Numbered from the stretch's first letter, positions 17,928-26,707 are shown. The stretch: 64,000 nt of DNA from Salinisphaeraceae bacterium (GCA_002683405.1 NYTH01000033.1:62001-126000), one strand, 5' to 3'. Numbers and translations: made by a program. The notes: generated by a model from the letters alone, not told the origin.

Positions 17928-18239
17928 ATGTTCAAATCAATGTCCCTCGTTTTGTGCCTGTGGGGTGCGCTCGTCGCAGCCCCCGCCGTCGCCGACTCGC
18001 CCGTCGGCGCCTGGGCCAAAGTCAACGCTTCGGCGCTCAACGTGCGCAGCACGCCCTCTCTCCACGGAGAGGTGAATGCGCGCATCCAGCAGGATGAGAC
18101 CGTTTTCGTGACCCCGTCCGGTCAGCCGGGATGGGTCTTCGTGCGAGGCGACGAATCAATCGGGTATGTCTTCGCGGAGTATCTGCGCATCATTCGCGTT
18201 ACTTCCGAAGCCCGGAGCAACCGGCGGGTGGGCTTCTAG
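17928..18239 (+). CDS. Secreted single SH3b-domain protein
   Basis: 103 residues. The signal peptide is MFKSMSLVLCLWGALVAAPAVA (cut before DSPVG), followed by one bacterial SH3 domain: AKVNASALNVRSTPSL, ARIQQDETVFVT, GQPGWVFVRG and GYVFAEYL. SH3b domains often bind peptidoglycan or proteins in the periplasm. It is monocistronic and ends 70 bp before a strong terminator. No partner can be assigned. Confidence 0.82.
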   Translation: MFKSMSLVLCLWGALVAAPAVADSPVGAWAKVNASALNVRSTPSLHGEVNARIQQDETVFVTPSGQPGWVFVRGDESIGYVFAEYLRIIRVTSEARSNRRVGF

Positions 18240-18309
18240 CTCAATGGGACAGCGTGTCTGGCATCTCGGGACGGATGCCAGAGGCGAATGCCCGGCGGAT
18301 TGCGTGGAA

Positions 18310-18340
18310 GGGGTGCCGGAATCTCCGGCGCCCCTTTTTT
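18310..18340 (+). terminator. Rho-independent terminator
   Basis: Eleven-bp stem (18310-18320 with 18324-18334, one G-T pair), a 3-nt loop and a run of six T. It ends the SH3b transcript and insulates the next operon. Confidence 0.92.
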
Positions 18341-18485
18341 GTTGTCCGGTTCCCTGACCGTCCGGCATCAGCCGACCGCACTCGTATCGCCTGAAACAGA
18401 GCGGCGCATCGTGCCATCATCGCGAACCTGATTTGCGCCCCGCCGGCCACCGGCCACGGGGCCCGACCGGCAAGGATGAACGGCA

Positions 18486-19736
18486 ATGCGCATAGCGGTG
18501 GTGGGCGGTTCGATTACAGGCTGCGCGCTGGCCGCGAGCCTGCGCGATCACGGGCATGAGCTGCAGGTTTTCGAGCGCAGCACGCAACCGCTGCAGGACC
18601 GCGGCGCCGGAATTGTCACACCCGTACCGGTCATCGATTCGCTGCGCGAACGCGGGCTGATCGATGCGGACATGCCCATGCTGTTCGCGCCGGGCATCAG
18701 CCACGTGGGCCGGCAGGGCACCAGCCGGCTGGGCCGTCTGTCCTGGCAGGCGCCCGTCGGACTGGCGCGGGTGCGCTGGAACGATCTGTACGGCCAGCTT
18801 CGTCGCCGGGTTGCCGACGAGCAATTCCACGGCGGGCAGGCCGTGCGCGACGTGCGGCTGACCGGCGATTCGGCGACGCCGGTCGAACTGGTTTTAGAAG
18901 ACGGGCGAACAGACGGCTTTGACCTGGCGGTCTTCGCCGATGGCTATCGTTCGCGCGGACGCGAGCAGATTTTTCCGGCCTCGCAGCTGCGCTACCCCGG
19001 CTACTGTCTGTTCCGCGGCACGCTCGCCGAAGCGGCTATCGATGATGTCGCGCCGCTGGAAGGCCGCCTGTACCGGATCAGCTACGCCGAAGGCCATGCG
19101 GTGTTCTACCTGGTGGCGGGTGAGTCCGGGGACACGCGCGCCGGCCACCGGCTGCTCAACTGGGGCATGTATCTGCGCCTGCCGGAAGCCAAACTGGGCG
19201 AGTACCTGGTAGACATTGACGGGCACCGCGGCTTTGGCTCGGTGCCCTTCGGCCGCATGCCGCCCGCCCGGGTCCGTCATCTGCTGGCGACGCTGACACC
19301 GCATCTTCCGCCCTATTTTGCCGATCTCATGGCGCACCCCGACACTCGCTACGCCATTCAGGTGCCCTACACCTGCGAGCTGCCGGCCTGCTGCAGCGGC
19401 CGCGTGGCGCTGGCCGGCGACGCCGGCATGATGGCGCCGCCCTTCACCGGCAGCGGCGTGTTCAAGGGCATGACCAACGCCACCGAACTGGCCGACTGCC
19501 TCGGGAGTTCTGCGGATACCGACAGCGCGCTGGAACGCTGGAACATGGCGCAGACCGATGTCGGCCGCAAGCAGACTCTGCTGGGGACGCGCCTGGCCGA
19601 CGCGCTCATCTGGAATATTCCGGATTTTGCGGCAATGTCGGCCGACCAGATGGCGCATTGGTGGGACAGCGCCGCCAAGTTTCCCGACGAGGTTTGGCGG
19701 GACCGGCGTGAGCGGCAGAACGGAGCACGAACATGA
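18486..19736 (+). CDS. FAD-dependent monooxygenase (PHBH-like)
   Basis: 416 residues. The N-terminal dinucleotide fold is RIAVVGGSITGCALAASL with a glycine-rich loop, then VFERS and GAGIVTP. The conserved second FAD motif is ALAGDAGMMAPPFTGSG near residue 310. This is the aromatic hydroxylase/flavin monooxygenase fold; the substrate is not evident. The stop overlaps the start of a CruF-like membrane protein by 4 bp, so the two form an operon and probably act on the same, perhaps isoprenoid or carotenoid, substrate (inference). Confidence 0.82.
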   Translation: MRIAVVGGSITGCALAASLRDHGHELQVFERSTQPLQDRGAGIVTPVPVIDSLRERGLIDADMPMLFAPGISHVGRQGTSRLGRLSWQAPVGLARVRWNDLYGQLRRRVADEQFHGGQAVRDVRLTGDSATPVELVLEDGRTDGFDLAVFADGYRSRGREQIFPASQLRYPGYCLFRGTLAEAAIDDVAPLEGRLYRISYAEGHAVFYLVAGESGDTRAGHRLLNWGMYLRLPEAKLGEYLVDIDGHRGFGSVPFGRMPPARVRHLLATLTPHLPPYFADLMAHPDTRYAIQVPYTCELPACCSGRVALAGDAGMMAPPFTGSGVFKGMTNATELADCLGSSADTDSALERWNMAQTDVGRKQTLLGTRLADALIWNIPDFAAMSADQMAHWWDSAAKFPDEVWRDRRERQNGART

Positions 19737-20608
19737 CAGATCACCCGCGGCTTTCCGGCAGCCTTTCCGCCTGGGCGCGCGGCCTGTGCTGGACGCTGAT
19801 CGGGCTGTACGGTCTGAGCATGCTGTTGCCGCTGGTCTGGCCTGCCTTCGGTGCCTGGGCCTTTCTGGTGCAGCTGGGCCTGCTCACCGGCTTCGCCCTG
19901 CTGCATGGCTCGGCGCGCTACGGCCTGCTGGGGATTTTCGTCTTCCTGGGCGTGATGTTTCTCGTGGTCAACGTCATCGAGAACATAAGCATCAATACGG
20001 GCGTGCCGTTCGGGCAGTTCCATCACACCGATGCCACCGGGCCCAAGCTGTTCGATGTGCCGCTGATCACCGGTCTGGCCTATTTCAGCGCGGGTTATGT
20101 GGCCTGGATCCTGGCCAGCCTGCTGCTGAGCGAATCGGATGTGGATACCGATTCCGTCTCCCGCTTTTCCACACCCATCGTGGCCATGTTCATCGTGACG
20201 GGCTGGGATGCCTGTATCGACCCCATTGGCGGCACCATTGCGCGGAACTGGGTCTGGGAGACGGGCGGCGGCTACTACGGGGTGCCCATCAGCAACTTCT
20301 TCGGCTGGATGATCACCACCTATATCGCCTACCAGATTTTTGCCCTGTATCTGGCCGGTTCGAACGAAGGGCTGCGGGTAGGACAGGGCCGCAGCTGGTG
20401 GTTGATGGCGGCGGTGCAGTTTCTCGTGATGAGCCTGCAGTATCCGCTGTACTGGCTGACCGGCGTGAATACCGAGGTGATCGACCCGGCCGGCCGCAGC
20501 TGGTACACCGGCGAAATCTTCGAGGGCACCACGGTGGTCAGTCTGTTCACCATGCTGTTCGTGTCGGTCACCTGCATCCTGATCATCCTGCGGCGACAGT
20601 TCCGGTAG
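19733..20608 (+). CDS. Carotenoid biosynthesis protein, CruF/DUF422-like membrane protein
   Basis: 291 residues and about seven TM helices. Family markers are the motif around IENISINTGVPFGQFHHTD, then FDVPLITGLAYF, GWDACIDPIGGTIARNW and GGGYYGVPISNFFGW, as in the CruF/DUF422 carotenoid hydratase group. No other crt gene (crtB, crtI) lies in the window, so either the pathway is elsewhere or the protein acts on another polyisoprenoid. It is coupled by a 4-bp overlap to the FAD monooxygenase upstream and is convergent with the dehalogenase gene. Confidence 0.8.
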   Translation: MTDHPRLSGSLSAWARGLCWTLIGLYGLSMLLPLVWPAFGAWAFLVQLGLLTGFALLHGSARYGLLGIFVFLGVMFLVVNVIENISINTGVPFGQFHHTDATGPKLFDVPLITGLAYFSAGYVAWILASLLLSESDVDTDSVSRFSTPIVAMFIVTGWDACIDPIGGTIARNWVWETGGGYYGVPISNFFGWMITTYIAYQIFALYLAGSNEGLRVGQGRSWWLMAAVQFLVMSLQYPLYWLTGVNTEVIDPAGRSWYTGEIFEGTTVVSLFTMLFVSVTCILIILRRQFR

Positions 20609-20703
20609 CACTAGCCGTAACCGCAAGAGACCGTCGAACCGCGACGGCCGCCTGACTCGAGCCTCGCGTTCACATCGAAACGGAGCCGGTGCGGCGCCCC
20701 GGG

Positions 20704-21597
20704 CTAGCCGGCAAGCCCCATCTGCTCCAGCATGAACCGCGCCACGGCTTCGCCCTGATCCTCCTGCAGGAAGTGGCCGGCGCCGCGAATGGTGGTATGC
20801 GCCACGTCGGAGGCGCCGGGCACCTTGCGGCGCAGGCTCTTGTCCATGCCGCGGGTGATCGGATCGCCGTCCGAAAACGTCGTGTGAAATGGCTTGTCGA
20901 AACGGGACAGCTCGGCCCAGGCGGCCCGGTTGGGCTCGCTAGCCGGATCATCCGGCCGCGAGGGCACCAGCGCCGGAAAGGCGCGGGCCCCGGCCTGGTA
21001 GCGCTTGTCGGGAAACGGCGCATCGTAGGCGGCCCGCACGGCCGGTCCGGGTCGGCTGGTGGCGGCTGCCCAAACGATCCGGCCGACTGGAAACACCGGC
21101 GAATGCAGCGCGAAAGCCCGCCACAGCGCAAAGGCAGCCGGCATCTTCCTGTCTCCGGTCGGCAGCCCGCCGTTGCCAATGAACACGCGGGCAAAGCGCG
21201 AGGGCTCGGCCGCGACCAGCCGCAGGCCCAGCAGCGAGCCCCAATCCTGTCCGAACAGGGTGACCTGCCGCGGATCGACCTGATGCAGCCAGTCGCTCAG
21301 CCAGTCCAGATGCCTTTGATAACTGTAATCACTCACGGCGACCGGCTTGTCGGATCGGCCAAAGCCGATCAGGTCGGGCGCCAGCACCCGGCAGCCCGCG
21401 GCAACGAATAGCGGCAGCATCTTCCGGTACAGATAGCACCAGGTGGGCTCGCCGTGCAGCAGCAAGACCACCGGCCCGTCACGCGGCCCCTCGTCGAGAT
21501 AGTGCATGCGAAGCCCGCCCACATCGACGTAGTGCGGCGCAAAATCGAAATCCGGCAACTGCTCGAAGCGCTCGTCCGGCGTGCGCAGGCATTCCAT
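20704..21597 (-). CDS. Haloalkane dehalogenase (DhlA/DhmA-like, subfamily I)
   Basis: 297 residues, alpha/beta-hydrolase. The oxyanion segment is LLLHGEPTWCYLYRKM and the nucleophile elbow is GQDWGS with Asp118 and the halide-binding Trp119. A second Trp at 159 sits at the place of the DhlA halide-binding Trp. The catalytic acid is in FSDGDPIT and the base is His275 in GAGHFLQEDQGE. The HGEPTW and FLQED segments are typical of haloalkane dehalogenases rather than generic esterases. It hydrolyses a carbon-halogen bond to an alcohol; the substrate is unknown. The HIT gene upstream ends 30 bp before it. Confidence 0.85.
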   Translation of the reverse strand: MECLRTPDERFEQLPDFDFAPHYVDVGGLRMHYLDEGPRDGPVVLLLHGEPTWCYLYRKMLPLFVAAGCRVLAPDLIGFGRSDKPVAVSDYSYQRHLDWLSDWLHQVDPRQVTLFGQDWGSLLGLRLVAAEPSRFARVFIGNGGLPTGDRKMPAAFALWRAFALHSPVFPVGRIVWAAATSRPGPAVRAAYDAPFPDKRYQAGARAFPALVPSRPDDPASEPNRAAWAELSRFDKPFHTTFSDGDPITRGMDKSLRRKVPGASDVAHTTIRGAGHFLQEDQGEAVARFMLEQMGLAG

Positions 21598-21627
21598 GGC
21601 AAATCCTCCGGCAGGAAAGCGGCGTGG

Positions 21628-22047
21628 CTACAGCGCGCGGCGGATGCGATCCGCCAGTTCAGCCAGCTTTTCGGGGTCTTCCATGTCGGCGCCGTGGCCC
21701 TTTTTCAAGAGCGTCTGCAGCGACGTGGGCACCACGTGAATATGAAAATGCGGGACCGTCTGGCCGGCCTGTTTGCCGTTGAGCTGCATGATGAGAATGC
21801 CCTCACGCTCGAAGGCTTTCTGCAGCGCCCGGCCCATCGTCTGCGCCAGCTGAATGCAGTGCGCCGCCGATTCAGGGGAGAGATCAAACAGGGTTTCCGC
21901 CGGCTCGCGCGGAATGACCAGCAGGTGCCCGTCGGCCTGCGGCATGACGTCCATGATGACAATGGCGTGATCGTCCTCATGCAGGCGTTGACTGGGCAAC
22001 TCGTCGCGCAGGATTTTGGCGAATACGTTGTTGTCGTCGTAGGTCAT
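21628..22047 (-). CDS. HIT-family nucleotide-binding protein
   Basis: 139 residues. The HIT triad motif HFHIHVVP lies at 100-107, with NVFAKILRDELPS at the N-terminus and GHLLVIPREPAETLFDL, all typical of the bacterial Hint/HIT group. These proteins hydrolyse or transfer nucleoside monophosphates. The start is taken as the ATG at 22047; an in-frame TTG two codons earlier overlaps the previous gene. It lies just 3 bp after the GGDEF-EAL gene and is likely the last-but-one gene of the kai-type operon, although a role in that system is not implied. Confidence 0.85.
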   Translation of the reverse strand: MTYDDNNVFAKILRDELPSQRLHEDDHAIVIMDVMPQADGHLLVIPREPAETLFDLSPESAAHCIQLAQTMGRALQKAFEREGILIMQLNGKQAGQTVPHFHIHVVPTSLQTLLKKGHGADMEDPEKLAELADRIRRAL

Positions 22048-22049
22048 AG

Positions 22050-24044
22050 TCAAATGTGTTCGCGCTCGTTCGAAAGAAATTGCTCAACAGCCTCACGCGG
22101 CATGGGCCGCGCAAAGCGAAACCCCTGCGCAAGGTCGCATTCGATCGTTCGGGCAAAGCGCTCCTGGTCCTCGCCTTCAACGCCTTCAGCGACGACCGAC
22201 AGCCGCAGTGAGCGGGCGATATCAATCACCGACTTCACGATACCCTGCTTGTGATCGTTCTCCTGAATATCGGCGAGAAAACTGCGGTCCAGCTTGACGA
22301 TATCGACCGGCAAATCGCGCAGACAAGACAGCGAGGAGTAGCCCGAGCCGAAGTCGTCAATCGCCACTTTGACACCCAGCGCCTGAAGTTCGCGCAATAC
22401 CGCAATACACTCGTCGAGATTGTGCATGAGACTGGTTTCGGTGACCTCGATCCAGAGCTCTCTGGCCGGTACCTGAGTTTCTCTGAGCAGACGCCTCAGC
22501 GACACCGCAAAGCTCCTATTGCTCAGCTGCAGGGCCGATACATTGACCGATATTCCGCCCAACCGCCCCTCAAATTCAGGCCGGCTGCGCCACTCGCCAT
22601 ATTGACGGCATACCTGCACCATCACCCAGTCGCCAATGGCGTCGATCATGCCGGTGTTCTCGGCCAGAGTGATGAATTCCTCCGGCTTGAGATCAGGATA
22701 AAGCGGATGCCGCCAGCGCAGCAGGGCCTCCAGGCACATCGGCTTCAAATTGCTTTTCAAAGCAACGATGGGCTGATATTCCAGCCACATCTCGTCTCGG
22801 GCCAGGGCATGCAGAATATCGCTTTCCAGCCGGCGCCGACGCGCGATGGCGTCGCCGGCCACCTTTGAATACATCCGATAGCGATGCTTGCCTTCGCGCT
22901 TGGCGGTGTACATCGCCGCATCGGCCGCGCTGATCAGGCCGTGCGCCGTGTCGGCCGCGCCCGGATAAGTCGCGATGCCAATGCTGGCGTTCACGCGCAC
23001 CTCGGTGCCGTCCAGATCAATGCGCTTGCTCAGTTCAACCAGATACCGTTCGGCAATCGTTTCCTCGGCACCGGGCGCCACGTCCCACACGAGAATAATG
23101 AATTCATCGCCACCCAGGCGTCCGGCCATGCTGCCGCTGCGGCCTACCGAGGTCAGCCGCCCGGCCACAATGCGCAGCACCTCGTCGCCGGCGTCGTGAC
23201 CAAGGTCGTCGTTGACGTTCTTGAAATTGTCCAGATCAATAAAGAACAGAGCCAGGCGCAGATTGCGCCGCCGGGCTTCGTCTATTGCCGTGTTGATATC
23301 CGCTTGCAGCCGGGAACGGTTCCGCAAGCCCGTCAGCCCATCGTGGTCCGCCGCGTGGGTGAGCGCCGCTTCCGCGCGCTTGCGATCGGTCACGTCCCGC
23401 AGCGTTGCCAGGCTGGCCTGCTCCCCCAACCAGTCGACGCCGACCACCCGCATCTCGGCGGTGCCCGACTTCCCTACGGAAACCTCAACGATTTCACCAC
23501 TGGGCACCGGCACCCGGAAAGCGCTGCCAACGAAGTTGCGCTCCTCTTTTTCGAACATCGAGATGGCGGCCGGGTTGGCATAGAGCACCCGAGAAACGTC
23601 GCTGACCACGACCACGCCATCAGGACTCTGCGCCAGAATTTCGCGAAATTGGGTGTGCATCTGCCAGGCGCGCGCCGCCGCCCGAGCCGCGCGACGCAAT
23701 TGCCCGGCCGCGTCCGGATGGGCGAGACACACGCGGTCGTCGAAAAGCCGGTCGACCTCATCAGCGTGGGCATCGGCGACCGGCGTATCGGTCAGCAGAA
23801 TGGCCGGCAGGTAAAGCCGACTGTGGCGCCACTCTGCCAGACGGTCGAGATCGGAGAGATCGCGCTGGTGGTACAACAGCACGTCGACGTCATCGGCTCG
23901 GGTCGGATCGGGCCTGTCTTCCAAGACATGCTCAACGCCGTATTCTACCGCAGCCTCTCCGGTAAACAGGTCGCTTATCCTGCCGGCCGCCGGCGCGGGG
24001 GCAACCAGCAGAAGATTGAGGCGATCCGGCGCCACTGATGCCAT
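22050..24044 (-). CDS. PAS-GGDEF-EAL c-di-GMP protein in the kai operon
   Basis: 664 residues. The N-terminus (1-125) has a receiver-like pattern without clear phosphorylation residues. A PAS domain follows at about 130-225 (ILAQSPDGVVVVSDVSRV). GGDEF lies at about 228-393, with an intact GGDEF at 311-315 and no RxxD inhibitory site before it. EAL lies at about 402-660, with CLEALLRWRHP, ENTGMIDAIGDW, WIEVTETSLM, AIDDFGSGYSSL and KLDRSF, so the phosphodiesterase looks active. It could make and/or break c-di-GMP; the net activity is not predictable. It begins 15 bp after kaiC and is the obvious output candidate for the Kai proteins. Confidence 0.93.
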   Translation of the reverse strand: MASVAPDRLNLLLVAPAPAAGRISDLFTGEAAVEYGVEHVLEDRPDPTRADDVDVLLYHQRDLSDLDRLAEWRHSRLYLPAILLTDTPVADAHADEVDRLFDDRVCLAHPDAAGQLRRAARAAARAWQMHTQFREILAQSPDGVVVVSDVSRVLYANPAAISMFEKEERNFVGSAFRVPVPSGEIVEVSVGKSGTAEMRVVGVDWLGEQASLATLRDVTDRKRAEAALTHAADHDGLTGLRNRSRLQADINTAIDEARRRNLRLALFFIDLDNFKNVNDDLGHDAGDEVLRIVAGRLTSVGRSGSMAGRLGGDEFIILVWDVAPGAEETIAERYLVELSKRIDLDGTEVRVNASIGIATYPGAADTAHGLISAADAAMYTAKREGKHRYRMYSKVAGDAIARRRRLESDILHALARDEMWLEYQPIVALKSNLKPMCLEALLRWRHPLYPDLKPEEFITLAENTGMIDAIGDWVMVQVCRQYGEWRSRPEFEGRLGGISVNVSALQLSNRSFAVSLRRLLRETQVPARELWIEVTETSLMHNLDECIAVLRELQALGVKVAIDDFGSGYSSLSCLRDLPVDIVKLDRSFLADIQENDHKQGIVKSVIDIARSLRLSVVAEGVEGEDQERFARTIECDLAQGFRFARPMPREAVEQFLSNEREHI

Positions 24045-24059
24045 GGCTATCCCGCCTGC

Positions 24060-25586
24060 CTACTCATCGGGAAACAACTCGCCCAGGGCGGCGCGGTCGT
24101 CAATAAGCGTGCGTGCGCCGCTGCCGGAGAGAATGCCGGTGACGTTACGAAACGGCTCGCGAATATGCATGCCCTCGCTGCCGATGACGTATTCACGAAT
24201 TTCGTTGTCGTGATAGGAGCCGCGCATCTTGAGCACGGTAATGCCGCGGCGCATCTCCCCGCGCACTTCGACATAGCGCAGGATGATGATGGAGTCGGTA
24301 ATGGTCGAAATATGGGTTTCCGTGATCGACTCGCCGCCCATGAGCTTGTCGGTCGTGTTGGTGAACATGCCGGCCGCACCCACGCTTTTCAGGTGGCTGG
24401 TAATGCCCAGCACGAACTCGCGGAAGGAGCGACCATTGGATACCCGCTCCAGCGCCGACAGGCTGTCTACTGCCACGCGGGTGGGCTTGAACTCCTCGAT
24501 GATCTGCTTGATGCGCACAAGGTGATCGATGAGGCTGCGGTTTTCCGGATATTCGGCCACTATCCTGAAGTGGCCCTGCTCCTGGGCGCCGCGGTAGTCG
24601 ATACCCCAGGCGGCCGCATTGCGCACCAGCTGCGCCTCGCTTTCCTCGAAGGCCAGCAGCAGCGTACGTTCGCCGGCTGCTATGCCGGCCTTCATGAACT
24701 GCGAGGCCATGAGCGTCTTGCCCGTGCCGGTGGCGCCGCTGACCAGGATGATCGAATCCTGGAATGGCCCGCCGTGACACATTTTGTCCAGTTCGCCGAT
24801 GCCCGACGAAATACGAACCTCGCCCGCTTCGTGGCTCAGCGTAATAGTCGCCAGCGGCGACAGGGTGAGACCTTCCTTGAGATCGATGGTAAAGGGGAAC
24901 TCGCCGGTCAGATGATCCGCGCCGCGGATCTTGACGATTTCCACCGTACGCCGCCGTCGTTCCGATTCCTGCCGATTGCGCAGCAGCATCACGTTGTCGG
25001 CGACGAATTCCTCGACGTTGTAGCGGGCCACCGGACCATCCTCGTCAGCCCGCTCCACGGTAATGAGGCTGGTCACCCCCATGGCGCGCAGCGCCACCAC
25101 CAGCCGATGCAGCTCGTGCCGCACCACCTGGGAATCGATGACCTGCGGAAACAGCGCGCCCACCGAGTCCAGAATGGCTCGCTTGGCGTCGGTCTTGCGT
25201 ACGGCATGCTCGATGCGCGAAATCAGTGCCGACAGGTCGTATTTGCCGGCAGATATGGCCGCCTCGCCCGGTACCGGCGATACGTCCACCACGGCGATGC
25301 GGCCATCGTCGATATGCTCGTCCAGGTGCCAGTCGAGGTTTTGAACGTTGCGGACGAGGTCTTCGGGGTCCTCTTCAAAGGTCACCAGTACGCCGTTTTC
25401 GCCATACTTCTCAACACCGTTGGCCAGGAACTGCAGCGCGAACAGGGTTTTGCCGCTACCTGCGGTGCCGCCAATCAGCGTGGTCCGGTTCTGGGGAATG
25501 CCGCCGTGGGCAATCTGATCGAACCCGGCTATGCCCGTGGGCACCACCCCCAGACTGTCAAGTTCGGTGTATTTGTGGTTTGTCAT
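24060..25586 (-). CDS. kaiC: KaiC-family circadian clock ATPase/autokinase
   Basis: 508 residues with two RecA-like domains. CI has Walker A GGTAGSGKT (39-47) and catalytic Glu pair FEEDPE (71-72). CII has Walker A GATGTGKT (284-291) and FEESEAQLVRNAAAWG (Glu314-315). The autophosphorylation segment ITETHISTITD keeps Ser427 and Thr428, equal to Ser431/Thr432 of cyanobacterial KaiC, and Thr422, equal to Thr426. The surrounding RYVEVRGEMRRGI and LKMRGSYHD are also KaiC-like. The C-terminal segment matches the A-loop (ILSGSGART) but the tail after it is about ten residues shorter than in Synechococcus. It lies 6 bp after kaiB. It should bind KaiB and cycle phosphorylation; whether a rhythm results is unknown. 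Confidence 0.95.
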   Translation of the reverse strand: MTNHKYTELDSLGVVPTGIAGFDQIAHGGIPQNRTTLIGGTAGSGKTLFALQFLANGVEKYGENGVLVTFEEDPEDLVRNVQNLDWHLDEHIDDGRIAVVDVSPVPGEAAISAGKYDLSALISRIEHAVRKTDAKRAILDSVGALFPQVIDSQVVRHELHRLVVALRAMGVTSLITVERADEDGPVARYNVEEFVADNVMLLRNRQESERRRRTVEIVKIRGADHLTGEFPFTIDLKEGLTLSPLATITLSHEAGEVRISSGIGELDKMCHGGPFQDSIILVSGATGTGKTLMASQFMKAGIAAGERTLLLAFEESEAQLVRNAAAWGIDYRGAQEQGHFRIVAEYPENRSLIDHLVRIKQIIEEFKPTRVAVDSLSALERVSNGRSFREFVLGITSHLKSVGAAGMFTNTTDKLMGGESITETHISTITDSIIILRYVEVRGEMRRGITVLKMRGSYHDNEIREYVIGSEGMHIREPFRNVTGILSGSGARTLIDDRAALGELFPDE

Positions 25587-25592
25587 GGACGG

Positions 25593-25880
25593 TTATTCCT
25601 GCAAGGGATCGGCAGGCGAAGCCAGAACCGCTTCGACCATGCCCCGGTCACTCAAGTCGCCGACTATCCGCCGCAGCGGGGGTGGCAGCCTGCGAATCAG
25701 CGTGGGCGTTGCCAGAATCTTCGCGTGCTCGGCACGATCCGGCTCCTTGACAACATCAATAATTTCCAGTCTTACCCTGCCTTTCAGGGATTGATCGCAA
25801 ATATCCCGAATGTTGTCGATCGCCCGTTTGGACAGCACATTGTCCGCAACCACATAAAGCTGCAGCAGCATTTCGGACAT
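25593..25880 (-). CDS. kaiB: KaiB circadian clock protein
   Basis: 95 residues. It matches KaiB along its length: LQLYVVADNVLSKRAIDNI, VRLEIIDVVKEPDRAEH, KILATPTLIRRLPPPLRRI and VGDLSDRGMV. KaiB is the fold-switching partner that docks on phosphorylated KaiC and captures KaiA. The ATG overlaps the stop of the KaiA-like gene by one base (TGATG), which implies coupled translation, and kaiC begins 6 bp later. Confidence 0.95.
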   Translation of the reverse strand: MSEMLLQLYVVADNVLSKRAIDNIRDICDQSLKGRVRLEIIDVVKEPDRAEHAKILATPTLIRRLPPPLRRIVGDLSDRGMVEAVLASPADPLQE

Positions 25881-26707
25881 CAGCTTGCCTGCCCGGAACC
25901 CGGCGCCGCCCGCTGGCGGTAAAAACTCAGCAATGCGCCCATCACCTTGAGGGCCAACAAGCGGCCGTCGGTGTTCAGATACTGCGCCCGTTCGGGCCGC
26001 TCACGTTTCACGGCAGCCTCCAGTGCGGAAATATGGATATCCAGCACATCGCGTGGTCCCGCGCCGGCTTTGCCAAGCAGTTTCACCAGCGGCTCCACTT
26101 CGAATTCGGGCATGGACCGCTTGACCACCAGGCATTCGAGATACTCGCCCAGCAGGTCGTCATACATGCGTCGGGCTTTCCGGAAAACTGCCGGGGCACT
26201 GTTCTTGATGGGACTGGCCGCCTTTTCTATCGGCTGTGCTTGCGATTCCACGGCGGAGTCATCCGCCAGGTCGCGGTAGCTGGCGAGCATGCGCTTGAAG
26301 GCGCGAACCTGGGCCTTGCGCCGGTACACCGCGTAAAGCAGAACCCGCTGCAAGGCGCGCGCGTTGACTTCGTCCTTGACCAGAAAATCCTGAGCACCGT
26401 ACTCCAGCGCCCTGAGCGCAATTTCGCGCTCGTTACTTCCGGTGAGAACCACCACCGCAGACTCCTCAGCCAGATCGACCATGCTGCTGACGGTATCCAG
26501 TCCCGCCGAATCGCCGAGGTTCATATCGAGCAGAATGACGTCCGCATAACTACCGCCAAGCCATTCTCTGGCCTCTGCCATTGAGCGCACACGTGAAAGG
26601 GTGTAGCTCACTTCATGCCGCAGACGTAATTTTTCCCGAAGCAGGACGGCGTCCGGCTCGAAATCCTCCACGAGCAATATCTGGATATCTGCGTAGCTTG
26701 CCGCCAC
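25880..26707 (-). CDS. Receiver-domain protein with KaiA/RsbU-type C-terminal domain (KaiA-like)
   Basis: 275 residues from GTG 26707, which has AGAAAGG 7 nt upstream; an in-frame GTG at 26743 lacks a ribosome site. Residues 8-125 are a complete receiver with Glu14/Asp15, phospho-acceptor Asp61 (VILLDMNLGD), VVVLTGSN and FLVKDEV, unlike the degenerate pseudo-receiver of classic KaiA. After a linker, residues about 180-270 read YDDLLGEY, GPRDVLDIHISALEAAVK and DGRLLALKVMGALLSFYRQ. This follows the pattern of the KaiA C-terminal four-helix domain (VVEIHMELMDEFAKKL; DYRLTLIDVIAHLCEMYRR), which shares a superfamily with RsbU N-terminal domains. Position directly before kaiB-kaiC favours a KaiA-like role; RsbU-like is the alternative. 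Confidence 0.75.
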   Translation of the reverse strand: MAASYADIQILLVEDFEPDAVLLREKLRLRHEVSYTLSRVRSMAEAREWLGGSYADVILLDMNLGDSAGLDTVSSMVDLAEESAVVVLTGSNEREIALRALEYGAQDFLVKDEVNARALQRVLLYAVYRRKAQVRAFKRMLASYRDLADDSAVESQAQPIEKAASPIKNSAPAVFRKARRMYDDLLGEYLECLVVKRSMPEFEVEPLVKLLGKAGAGPRDVLDIHISALEAAVKRERPERAQYLNTDGRLLALKVMGALLSFYRQRAAPGSGQAS

